48,953 bases of DNA from positions 1 through 48,953 of the forward strand of contig JAGBHE010000096.1 of NCBI GenBank assembly GCA_017935675.1, given 5' to 3'. The notes below the pieces were generated by a model. The model had not been told where the DNA came from, made no database searches, and saw only the letters and a program-made list of their open reading frames with translations. The position numbers and the translations under genes were made by a program. This stretch comes from Clostridia bacterium (GTDB taxonomy: Bacteria > Bacillota > Clostridia > UBA1381). Of this stretch, positions 8,461 to 18,200 are shown in pieces (within the stretch, counting starts at the first letter, position 1; every line of letters begins with the position of its first letter).

Positions 8461-9407
8461 TTAAGAAAATGCAAACGAACAAAAAGGAAACACATACAAG
8501 TAAAAGGCAGTTTCTGCTACATGATTTAAAAATAAACCGGAATTTATATATTATGATGATTCCCGTTCTGGTGTATTTTCTTCTCTTTAAATATCTGCCG
8601 ATGTACGGCGCGCTGATGGCCTTTCAGGATTACAGTCCGAAGCTCGGCGTGTGGGGAAGCAAATGGGTAGGATTAAAGCATTTTATAAATTTTGTGACCG
8701 CAAGGTCTTTCTGGGGTCTGCTTGGCAACACCTTCAGAATAAGCTTTTCGTCACTGATTTTCGGATTTCCGGCGCCTATTTTGCTGGCGCTTCTGATGAA
8801 TGAGCTGCAAAGCATGAAATTCAAAAAGGTCGTTCAGAATATTACATATCTTCCGCACTTTATATCGCTGGTTGTCGTATGCGGTCTTGTTAAGGACTTT
8901 ACGATGAATGACGGAGTAATCGGCAATTTGGTGGAAATATTCGGGGGAGAGCCGAAAACCCTGCTGAATTACCCCGAGTTTTTTGTTCCGGTTTACATTA
9001 TATCGGACATATGGCAGGGCGTAGGCTGGGGGACGATAATATACCTGTCGGCTCTGTCTGCGGTGGACAGCACCCTTTATGAGGCTGCGACAATTGACGG
9101 GGCAGGACGTTTTAAACAGGTTCTGCACATCACGCTGCCGGGAATCGCCCCGACAATCGTGATTATGCTGATTTTAAGGCTCGGCAGCATACTGAATGTA
9201 GGATTTGAAAAAATAATCCTGCTTTATAACGATTCCACAATGAGCGTCGCAGACGTTATATCCTCATATGTTTACAGGCGCGGACTGATAAATCTTGACT
9301 GGAGCTTTTCTTCGGCGGTCGGTCTCTTTAACTCGGTGATAAACCTGATCTTCCTGATAGGCTCCAACTATATAAATAAACGAGTTAACGAAAGCAGTCT
9401 TTGGTAA
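8457..9407 (+). CDS. Carbohydrate ABC transporter permease, LplB type
   Basis: A 316-residue permease with six predicted spans. It has the family N-terminus KINRNLYIMMIPVLVYFLLF with YLPMYGALMAFQDYSP, and the EAA loop EAATIDGAGRFKQVLHITLP. The ATG at 8457 overlaps the TGA of the previous gene by four bases, pointing to translational coupling. No ATP-binding subunit is encoded nearby; such importers commonly borrow a shared MsmX-type ATPase. Confidence 0.92.
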   Translation: MIKKMQTNKKETHTSKRQFLLHDLKINRNLYIMMIPVLVYFLLFKYLPMYGALMAFQDYSPKLGVWGSKWVGLKHFINFVTARSFWGLLGNTFRISFSSLIFGFPAPILLALLMNELQSMKFKKVVQNITYLPHFISLVVVCGLVKDFTMNDGVIGNLVEIFGGEPKTLLNYPEFFVPVYIISDIWQGVGWGTIIYLSALSAVDSTLYEAATIDGAGRFKQVLHITLPGIAPTIVIMLILRLGSILNVGFEKIILLYNDSTMSVADVISSYVYRRGLINLDWSFSSAVGLFNSVINLIFLIGSNYINKRVNESSLW

Positions 9408-9481
9408 ACAAGATAGCAGGGTACAAATAACTAAAAGCAAGATGTCCCCCGCCTCTATAGGCGGCGGGTTCCGCTTACTTT

Positions 9482-9511
9482 TTTCAGTGGGGGTACAATC
9501 CCCCACTGAAA
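9482..9511 (+). other. Strong intercistronic stem-loop before the solute-binding gene
   Basis: TTTCAGTGGGGG and CCCCCACTGAAA form a perfect 12-bp stem around TACAAT. There is no following T run. A weaker GC hairpin (CCGCC/GGCGG, 9449-9464) precedes it. Placement between permease and binding-protein genes fits an mRNA processing or stability element that raises binding-protein expression. Confidence 0.65.
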
Positions 9512-9631
9512 CGTTGAATGACGGGGCTTTGCTCCTTATTGAAAATTTATGAAAAGCAGTAAAAAAATAGCCGCTGCTTAGCACTTTCATTCCTGTTTGT
9601 GCCGACACTTCAGCGGCGGAATGGAGATAAT

Positions 9632-11209
9632 ATGAATATGAAAAAATTTGCTGTAATTGCTGCTGCGGCGGCAGTAAGTTTAGCGCTTTCCGGATGCGGC
9701 GAAAAAGACACCGCAAAAAACAGCATCGGTGAGTTTAAGGGCTATCCGATGGACACGGACGAAACTCTGACATATTGGGCGCCAATGGGCGGCGACCTTG
9801 CGACAATATATCCGAACACAGGCGAAACTCCGTTTGCAAAGGAGCTGGAAAAAAGAACCGGAATTCATGTTGAGTATATACACCCGGCAGCGGGGCAGGA
9901 GGAGCAGTCGCTGTCATTGCTTGTGGCTTCGGACGAGCTGCCGGATATAGTTCATTACAACTGGTATAACTATCAGGGCGGACCGCAAAAAAGCATTGAC
10001 AATGAAATCATTTTGCGGCTTAACGACAGAATGGAGGAGCATGCACCGAATTTAACGAAGTATCTGAGTGAGAATCCGGACTTTGACAAAATGGTAAAAA
10101 CAGATAAGGGCGATTACTATGTATTTCCTTTTATAAGATCGGATGCGAGACTGCTTAAGAGCACCGGACCTATGATGCGTGTCGACTGGCTGAAGGAGCT
10201 CGGTCTTGAAGAGCCGAAAACCGTTGACGATCTTGAGAACGCACTGAGGGAATTTAAAAACAAGAAGGGCGCTGACGCTGCGTTTTCGTTCAAGAACTAT
10301 CATACGGATTTTGCTCTGCAGGTTTTAGGCGCCACCACAAGCTTTTATGTTGATAACGGAAAGGTGCAGTACGGTCCCCTTGAGCAGAATTATAAACATG
10401 CCTGCGAGAGATTGCACAGATGGTTCAAGGAGGGACTTTTGGATCCGAACTTTGTTTCGGTAGACGCCAAGATTCTTGACGCAAATGTTCTGAACGGCCG
10501 GACAGGTCTTACCATTGCGTCCGGCGGCGGCGATCTCGGACGGTGGGTCGAATCAAAAAAAGGTGAAAAATTTGAAATGCAGGGAATAGCAAATCCGGAG
10601 GTTACCGACGCGGTGGAGACGCCGTATAATTACTATGTATCGAATTACCCCGGAGGCGGTTCGTGCGCAATTTCGGCGACATCCTCCAATCCCGAGCTTG
10701 CTATGAGATTACTTGACTACGGCTACAGTGACGAAGGCTATATGCTGTATAACTTCGGAATTGAAGGCGTCAGCTATACTATGGAGAACGGCAAACCGAC
10801 ATATACGGATGTAATCTTCAATAACCCTGACGGCCTTACTATGACCCAGGCGATGTCTTCATATTTCCGTTCCAGTACGGAGGGACCGTTTGTGCAGTCG
10901 AAGGATTATTTAGACCAGTATTATTTCCGTCCGCAGCAGCAGGCATCGCTGGACAACTGGCTGAAGCAGTATGACGATGTAAAGGATATGCAATATCCCC
11001 CAATTACATTGACGGCGGAGGAAGCCGATGAATATGCTTCAATTATGACGGAGGTAGAAAAATATGCTAATGAGGCGCGCAACGCTTTCATACAAGGAAC
11101 GAGAGATATTTCCGAATTTGATGAAGTGTGCAAGGTCTTAAAGGAGCTTAAGATTGAACGGGCAATTGAAATAAAACAGGCGGCGCTGGATCGTTACCTT
11201 GCACGGTAA
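9632..11209 (+). CDS. Solute-binding lipoprotein of a sugar ABC importer (LipO-like)
   Basis: The protein has 525 residues from the ATG that GGAG precedes by six bases. A lipoprotein signal peptide ends in the lipobox LSGC with the modified Cys at about residue 22. It is an extracellular family-1-type binding protein of the long LipO/YtcQ class, with motifs such as LPDIVHYNWYNYQGG and GPMMRVDWLKELGLEEPKTVDDLENAL. It captures oligosaccharides for the two permeases upstream. The ligand cannot be read from the sequence; the GH105 neighbour suggests unsaturated pectic oligosaccharides. Confidence 0.92.
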   Translation: MNMKKFAVIAAAAAVSLALSGCGEKDTAKNSIGEFKGYPMDTDETLTYWAPMGGDLATIYPNTGETPFAKELEKRTGIHVEYIHPAAGQEEQSLSLLVASDELPDIVHYNWYNYQGGPQKSIDNEIILRLNDRMEEHAPNLTKYLSENPDFDKMVKTDKGDYYVFPFIRSDARLLKSTGPMMRVDWLKELGLEEPKTVDDLENALREFKNKKGADAAFSFKNYHTDFALQVLGATTSFYVDNGKVQYGPLEQNYKHACERLHRWFKEGLLDPNFVSVDAKILDANVLNGRTGLTIASGGGDLGRWVESKKGEKFEMQGIANPEVTDAVETPYNYYVSNYPGGGSCAISATSSNPELAMRLLDYGYSDEGYMLYNFGIEGVSYTMENGKPTYTDVIFNNPDGLTMTQAMSSYFRSSTEGPFVQSKDYLDQYYFRPQQQASLDNWLKQYDDVKDMQYPPITLTAEEADEYASIMTEVEKYANEARNAFIQGTRDISEFDEVCKVLKELKIERAIEIKQAALDRYLAR

Positions 11210-11239
11210 AGCGTTCTGAGACCGGACTGTGGATTTGTT

Positions 11240-11284
11240 TTCGGCGTTTCGGCGTGAGCTGTTGTCCCACGCTGAAACGCCGAA
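11240..11284 (+). other. Long stem-loop after the solute-binding gene
   Basis: TTCGGCGTTTCGGCGTG pairs with CACGCTGAAACGCCGAA over 17 positions with one G-U pair, around an 11-base loop. There is no T tract, so termination would be inefficient. It may protect the 3' end of the importer message and reduce transcription into the beta-helix genes. Confidence 0.65.
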
Positions 11285-11353
11285 TAACTAACGCGCCCTA
11301 TTGCAATTTAAATACGTTTTGCTGCGGAAAAGTTGATTTTGGGAGGACAGGGC

Positions 11354-14300
11354 ATGAGAAAAATACTTCGTTCTTTTTCGAGTCTTATAACAGCAGTTAC
11401 ACTTGCTTTTTGCTGTGTATACGCTGAGGAAAACTATAATCATAATTTTACGAATGTTGCACTGCAGTTTGAGCCAACGCAGAACACGCTTGAAATTGAG
11501 GCGGAAGACTTTGTCGGCGATGGCTTTAAAGTTGTTGAGGACGCGGCTGCCTCCGGCGGGCGGTGCATTGTCGGTGGAGGAGACAAGAATTTGCACGTCA
11601 GCTACGAGCTTGAGCTTCCGGGCGAAGCGAGCAATTTTGTAATTTACGGTGTGCATATGGCTGAGAAGGAGGGCGAAAATCTCAGCTATATAAAGATAAA
11701 CGATTTTGAAAGCTACAATCTTTATGATTATGATTACGGCAAATGGAATAAAACGCGGATTTACTACGGGACAGTTCCTGCCGGAAAATATACTATCAGT
11801 CTTTCAAGTGTTCGAAAAGGTCAGAAAATAGATAAAATTATTATTGCATACGACAGCGGAAATCAGACTGAAGGCGAAATTTCTTTTACGAGAAACGACT
11901 ATTCGCTTGTTAAAAATTCTATGCCCGGAAACGAAGAATATAAAAATTTACCCATAATCGAATCATCGGATAAGCCGGGCGGCTTTTTCTTTGAGGCGGA
12001 AGAGGGAAATTTGTCCGACAAGATGGCGATAGGCGAGGACGAGGACGCGTCCGGCGGCAAGTATTGGTACGCGCCTCTTGGAAATCCGAAGCTTGACGAC
12101 CCTAATTCCGTCGATACCATACATATGCGTTTTAAATTCAATGTTTCACGAAAGGGTATTTACAAGCTTAGTATACGCTATAGTACGCCGGGAGGCGATC
12201 AGAAATCAACATGGTTCTCCGTTGATGATACGGAGTATCAGAGAATCGACATAGGAACTGTCGAAGGCTGGAAATGGTGGACATATGGGAGCGGCTATTG
12301 TTTAGAGCCGGGATGGCATACTCTCAATGTAAAATATCGGCAGGCGGGTCAGAAAATCGATTGTATGATTCTCACGGATGTATCGGGCTTTTCGCCTGCC
12401 GGAAGAGGCTCTCTTCCGGGCGAGGACGCAATTGCGGACAATAGGATGATCGAAGAAAAAGCTGCCGTCATGCGTATGCCTAAAATCAAGGTCAATAATG
12501 TGAGAGGTCATGCGGATTCTGCATATATTGTGGGCAGTAAGGATATTCTGGTGCCGGCAGCGAACCTGTTTAAAGGTATGGGTATTGATTTTGAAGACTG
12601 CGGCGATTGGGCATTCGCGAGATGCGGCAGGGATTATCTTAAGTTATTTATGAACAGCAGTAAAATTGTCATAAACGGGGAAACCTCAAAAGCGGCAATG
12701 AGTACGTATAAAAACAGCAATGATATTGTAATGGTTTCTTTAAATGCCGTAAAAAAAGCATTTGGCATAGATTACGAGCTTAACGATGAGGAAGGCACCG
12801 TAAATGTGTTCTATGTGCTTAAGGAGAATTACCGCATCGCCGGAGACGGCGAAATCACTGCAAAAGCGGTCAACTGCGGTATAGTATATGAGATCCCCTG
12901 CGACGACCCGACGGCAAAGTGCGAGGTTTGGGCTAAATATGATATGAGCGATGCGTTGGTTTTATCCACTCAAAATTGGGATTCCATGAATTCACTTGAG
13001 AACGGAGGCGCAAATTTCAAGTTCACATACACCAGTAATTATCGCTACTGGTTCAGAGTCTCCGATCCGGTATACAGAGACGGGGCGTTTCACGGCGCTA
13101 TCTACTGTGAAATGAATGACCCATACAGCCTTAAAGTGAAGATTACAAAAAACGGAGAGCCGGATACATTTGTAGCCAATCATTTGGCGCGCCCGGATTT
13201 TACAAACAGGAATTCCGCATTTGTGTCGTGGGAGGACGGCTCCCCAAGAACAAACGGCGAGCTTTTGCTCAGAACAACCTTTGAAAATATAAGCTATTAT
13301 TATGATTGTGAGGATACGACTGCAAACGCTGAGGTTTCATACCGTGTGAAGGGTACGGATGAATGGAAAAAGGCGTATGAGCCGTACCGCGACAGTAAGG
13401 CCGGACAATTCCGGGGCAGCATAGTAAACCTCAGGGAAAATACGACCTACGAGGTTCGGATTACCGTTGGCAGCGAGACAAAAACCGCTGAGATTACCAC
13501 ATGGGCGGAGGATGTACCTATTGCACAGGAAATAAAGCTTTCGGAAATATATAAGCCGGGCGGTTCGCTTTCGCTGGCAGGACTTCACGGAACGGACGAC
13601 GGATGGATAAAGATAGTCGGCGATGAAGAATGCAATACGATAGACGCCGGAAGTCTGCCCTGCTCGGCAGTTACCATTGTGGACTGCAATAACCTTATTT
13701 TTGAGGGTATTACGGTCAAGGGCGGAGAAACTCATTGCATTGCGGTAACCGACACCGATAAGGTGAGGATTGTCAACTGCGATATTTCCGAATGGTCGCT
13801 GTCCGGTGAGCTTGACGAGAAGATAGGGCGCGTGTCGGCAGCAGGGTGGCTCAGCAGAAACCTCCAGGCGGGTATTTCCTATCAATTCTGTACAAATTTT
13901 GTGATTGACAGATGCTATATTCATGACACGAGACTGCAGTCAAACGACTGGGACGGTGAACAATATCTCAATGCTCATCCGTCGGGCAGCGCGGCGATTG
14001 TAGGCGGAGGCACACAGGGAATAGTAATTCGTTACTGCGATCTGGTCGGAAGCGACATTCACAGATTTAACGATGTTATGGAAGGAAGCAGTAACGGAGC
14101 GCGGAAATATGCGGCCATGGGTACAGATTCCGATATTTACGGGAACTACTTTATATACGGACGCGACGACGCTATTGAGGGCGATGGCCCACAGATGAAC
14201 GTGCGCATTTATAAAAACCGCTTTGAAAATACTCTCTGCGGCATGTCGACGGCTCCCTGTTCACTGGGACCTGCATATATCTTCAACAATCAGATATCAA

Positions 14301-15145
14301 ATCTGGATCCCGGCAACATATACAACAGACAGGCCGGAGCTTTGGTTAAAAACGGCAACTCCGGAGATGATTTGAACGGCACGCAGTACTATTTCAGCAA
14401 TACATTCGATACAGAGCGAGGTCTCGGATGCACCAATATAGGCTTTTCGGGGACAGAGAAGCCGAGGGATTATTATATCTCGGTTTCAAGAAACAATATT
14501 TTTGTCACAAGGAACACTTCAATTGCGTTTCAAAACAGGCATGCCGACGAGTTCAGCGACAACGATTATGACCTGACCGCCACATTGGGAGATACGCCCT
14601 TTATGGTTAAAGCCGGCGATGGTACGCACAATATCACCGAGATGCCCACATACAAGGATTATGAAGGCGGAAATTACCGGCTGACAGAGGACAGCGCGGG
14701 AGCGAAAAGTTCTGTTTGGGTAGATAATTTTTCGGAATTCGAGGGCGGCAAGCTGGGCGCTTACCCGGACGAGCTTAATTACAAGGGCTTGATGCCGTAC
14801 CGTCCGGCGGATATATACACCGACAGAGCATTGGAAAAGATGTACGACGGCGAGGAAAGAGAATGTGTAGTGCATTTGGGAGATATAGGCGAGGGACTTA
14901 CCTACAGTATAGTCAAAAACAAAGATTTTGACTGGCTTACCGTCACGGCAGAGGATGGCACTCGGAATGTTGCCGCAAAACCGAACACCGATGTCAAATT
15001 CAAGATTAAGGGTGATCTTTCAAGGTGTAAGATGAGATACGGCGTAGACAGAGGGCGCGCAGCTGTTATGCTGAGGCTCAGCAACGGCTATTCCGTTCCC
15101 ATAACCGTTGAGGTTAATTACAAAAGCATTGATGTGACGCCCTGA
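11354..15145 (+). CDS. Secreted parallel beta-helix protein with CBM35-like and stalk domains, copy 1
   Basis: The protein has 1,263 residues from an ATG preceded by GGGAGGAC. After a signal peptide (about 1-24) come two CBM35-like modules (about 46-162 opening LEIEAEDF, and 209-341 opening FFFEAEEGN with an ASGG turn), a copper-amine-oxidase-N/stalk-like domain (374-486), a fibronectin-III-like region (644-718), a right-handed beta-helix (about 720-1080) and a C-terminal beta domain (about 1148-1263). The helix contains SDIHRFNDVMEG and SDIYGNYFIYGRDDAIEGDG, a conserved acidic cluster typical of parallel beta-helix polysaccharide-active proteins. A catalytic role (lyase or hydrolase) is inferred from fold and context; no characterised family was matched. 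The neighbouring gene is a duplicate. Confidence 0.85.
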   Translation: MRKILRSFSSLITAVTLAFCCVYAEENYNHNFTNVALQFEPTQNTLEIEAEDFVGDGFKVVEDAAASGGRCIVGGGDKNLHVSYELELPGEASNFVIYGVHMAEKEGENLSYIKINDFESYNLYDYDYGKWNKTRIYYGTVPAGKYTISLSSVRKGQKIDKIIIAYDSGNQTEGEISFTRNDYSLVKNSMPGNEEYKNLPIIESSDKPGGFFFEAEEGNLSDKMAIGEDEDASGGKYWYAPLGNPKLDDPNSVDTIHMRFKFNVSRKGIYKLSIRYSTPGGDQKSTWFSVDDTEYQRIDIGTVEGWKWWTYGSGYCLEPGWHTLNVKYRQAGQKIDCMILTDVSGFSPAGRGSLPGEDAIADNRMIEEKAAVMRMPKIKVNNVRGHADSAYIVGSKDILVPAANLFKGMGIDFEDCGDWAFARCGRDYLKLFMNSSKIVINGETSKAAMSTYKNSNDIVMVSLNAVKKAFGIDYELNDEEGTVNVFYVLKENYRIAGDGEITAKAVNCGIVYEIPCDDPTAKCEVWAKYDMSDALVLSTQNWDSMNSLENGGANFKFTYTSNYRYWFRVSDPVYRDGAFHGAIYCEMNDPYSLKVKITKNGEPDTFVANHLARPDFTNRNSAFVSWEDGSPRTNGELLLRTTFENISYYYDCEDTTANAEVSYRVKGTDEWKKAYEPYRDSKAGQFRGSIVNLRENTTYEVRITVGSETKTAEITTWAEDVPIAQEIKLSEIYKPGGSLSLAGLHGTDDGWIKIVGDEECNTIDAGSLPCSAVTIVDCNNLIFEGITVKGGETHCIAVTDTDKVRIVNCDISEWSLSGELDEKIGRVSAAGWLSRNLQAGISYQFCTNFVIDRCYIHDTRLQSNDWDGEQYLNAHPSGSAAIVGGGTQGIVIRYCDLVGSDIHRFNDVMEGSSNGARKYAAMGTDSDIYGNYFIYGRDDAIEGDGPQMNVRIYKNRFENTLCGMSTAPCSLGPAYIFNNQISNLDPGNIYNRQAGALVKNGNSGDDLNGTQYYFSNTFDTERGLGCTNIGFSGTEKPRDYYISVSRNNIFVTRNTSIAFQNRHADEFSDNDYDLTATLGDTPFMVKAGDGTHNITEMPTYKDYEGGNYRLTEDSAGAKSSVWVDNFSEFEGGKLGAYPDELNYKGLMPYRPADIYTDRALEKMYDGEERECVVHLGDIGEGLTYSIVKNKDFDWLTVTAEDGTRNVAAKPNTDVKFKIKGDLSRCKMRYGVDRGRAAVMLRLSNGYSVPITVEVNYKSIDVTP
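11498..15117 (+). repeat. 3.6-kb tandem duplication unit, copy 1
   Basis: This segment aligns with 15690-19309 at a constant offset of 4,192 bases at the start, middle and end, so there is no net insertion or deletion. Long runs are identical at the DNA level. Confidence 0.85.
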
Positions 15146-15218
15146 TGCTGCGAAAAAACGGAAGCGGTTTTTGAGGAATCAAAACACGCTGATATTTTGA
15201 GTCTGAGGAGTGGTAATG

Positions 15219-18200
15219 ATGAAAAAAGCTCTGAAAATTTTTTGCGTATATCTTTTTATAATAACGCTGCTGAGCAGCTATATCACATTTGCGGCCGAGA
15301 CGCCTTTTGAAATTCTTATTGACGAACCGTCTGTCATGAATGTGACCGATATTCTTGAAGAAGTAACCCTCAGAGTATCGAGAGAAGCGGCGGCAGACGA
15401 GACAGAGCCGATTTATATAATTGCTGCGATTTACGATAAGAATAATTTCTTACAGGCTGTCAAGTTGGTACAGAAAAGCACAACGGAAATTACCACAAAG
15501 GGCGTTCAGATTCCCATTAATCTTGAAATTCCGACAAAAATTGAAGCAAATGGCAAATTGCTTGTGACGGTTTGGTCTGAGCAGTTAGAACCGAAAGCGT
15601 CAAAGGTAGTGAAGCTATACTCTGACGAGCGCTATACTCACAATTTTATCGAAAATGAGTGGAATCCCACACAGCATGTAGTGGAGATAGAGGCGGAAGA
15701 CTTTGTCGGCGAGGGCTTCAAAGTTATTGAGGACGCGGCTGCCTCCGGCGGGCGGTGCATTGTCGGAGAAGGAGACAAGAACCTGCACGTAAGCTATGAG
15801 CTTACGCTTAACGGAAAAGCGGACAATTTCACAATTTACGGAGTGCATATGGCTGAGAGAGAGGGCGAAAACCTCAGCTATATAAAGATAAACGATTTTG
15901 AAAGCTACAATCTTTATGATTATGAGCTCGGCAAATGGAATAAAACACGGATTTATTACGGGGCAGCTTCTGCCGGGAAATATACTGTCAGTCTTTCAAA
16001 TGTTCGAAAAGGTCAGAAAATAGATAAAATTATTATCGCATACGACGGCGGAGATCAGACTGACGGCGGAGATGCCTTTGTGAGAAACGACTATTCTCTT
16101 GTAAATAATTTTCTGCCCGGAAACGAGGCATTTAAGGATTTACCCATAATAGAAGTTCCGGATGAGATAGGGGGCTATTTCTTTGAAGCGGAGGAGGGAA
16201 ATTTATCGGACAAGATGGCGATAGACGAGGATATTGACGCGTCCGGCGGAAAGTATTGGTACGCGCCCCTTGGAAATCCGAAGCTTGACGACCCCAATTC
16301 TGTCGATATCATACATATGCGTTTTAAATTCCATGTTTCGAGAAAGGGTCTTTACAGGCTCAGCATACGATACAGCACGCCGGTAAGCAATCAGAAATCA
16401 ACATGGTTTTCTGTTGACGATACGAATTATCAGAGAATCGATATAGGAAACATTGAGGGCTGGAAATGGTGGACATACGCAAACGGCTATTGCTTAGAGC
16501 CGGGCTGGCATACTCTCAATGTAAAATACAGGCAGGCAGGTCAGAAAATCGACTGTCTGATTCTCACGGATGTATCGGGCTTTTCGCCTGCGGGAAGAGG
16601 CTCTCTTCCGGGTGAGAAGATAATTCCCGACAATAAGATGCTCGAAGCAAAAGCTGCCGCCATGCATATGCCTAAAATCAAGGTCAATAATGTGAGAGAT
16701 CATGCGGATTCGGCATATGTTTTGGGCAGCGGGGATATTCTTGTGCCGGCGGCAAACCTGTTTAAAGGTATGGGTATTGAATTTGAAGACTGCGGCGATT
16801 GGGCGATTGCGAGATGCGGCAGTGATTATCTCAAGTTCTTTATGAACAGCAATGAAATTGTCATAAACGGGGAAGCCTCTGAAGCTGAAATGAGCATGTA
16901 CAAAAACAGTGATGATATTGTAATGGTTTCCTTAAATGCCGTAAAAAAGGCATTTGGCATAGATTACGAGCTTAACGAAGAGGAAGGCACCGTAAACGTG
17001 TTCTATGTGCTTGAGGAGCATTACCGCATCGCCAGAGACGGCGAAATCACCGCAAAAGCGGTCGACTGCGGTTTAGTATATGAGATCCCCTGCGACGACC
17101 CGACGGCAAAGTGCGAGGTTTGGGTTAAATATGATATAAACGACGGGACGTTTTTATCCGCTCAGAATTGGGATTCCATGAACCTGCTTGAGGACGGAGG
17201 AATAAATTACAAGCTCAAATACACCAACCTGTACCGTTACTGGTTCAGAGTCTCCGATCCGGTATACAGAGACGGGGCGTTTCACGGCGGCATTTCCTGT
17301 GACGCCAATGAGCCATGCAGCTTTAAGGTGAAGATTACAAAAAACGGAGAGACGGATACATTTGCAGCCAAGCATTTGGTGCGCCCGGATTTTAAAAAGA
17401 GGAAAGCAGCATTTACATCGTGGGCGGACAGCTCCCCAAGAACAAACGGCGAGCTTTTGCTCAGAACAACCTTTGAAAATATAAGCTATTATTATGACTG
17501 TGAGGACACGGCTGCAATTGCTGAGGTTTCATACCGTGTCAAGGGTACGGACGAATGGAAAAAGGCGTATGAGCCATACCGCGACAGCTTGGCCGGACAA
17601 TTCCGGGGCAGCATAGTAAACCTCAGGGAAAATACGACCTATGAGGTTCGGATTACCGTCGGCGGCGAGACAAAAACCGCCGAGATTACCACATGGGCAG
17701 AGAATGTACCTATCGCGCAGGAAATAAAGCTTTCGGAAATATATAAGCCGGGAGGTTCGCTTGCATTGGCAGGGCTTCACGGGACGGACGACGGATGGAT
17801 AAAGATAGTCGGCGATGAAGAATGCAATACGATAGACGCCGGAAGTCTGCCCTGCGCGGCAGTCACCATTGCGGACTGCAATAACCTTATCTTTGAGGGT
17901 ATTACGGTAAAGGGCGGAGAAACTCACGGCATCGCGGTGACCGATACCGATAAGGTGCGGATAGTCAACTGCGATATTTCCGAATGGTCGCTGCCCGGCG
18001 AGCTTGACGAGAGACTGGGGCGCGTGTCGGCGGCAGGTTGGCTCAGCAGAAATCTCCAGGCAGGTATTTCATATGAATTCTGTACAAATTTTGTGATTGA
18101 CAGATGCTATATCCATGACACAAGACTTCAGTCGAACGACTGGGACGGTGAACAATATTTCGGTGTTCATCCGTCGGGCAGCGCGGCGATTGTAGGCGGA

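Noticed and set aside
13337..13924. Long minus-strand open frame (195 codons) inside the first beta-helix gene, partly repeated in the second copy
   Set aside because: It is antisense to a clearly coding frame and is carried along by the duplication. No ribosome binding site or recognisable domain.
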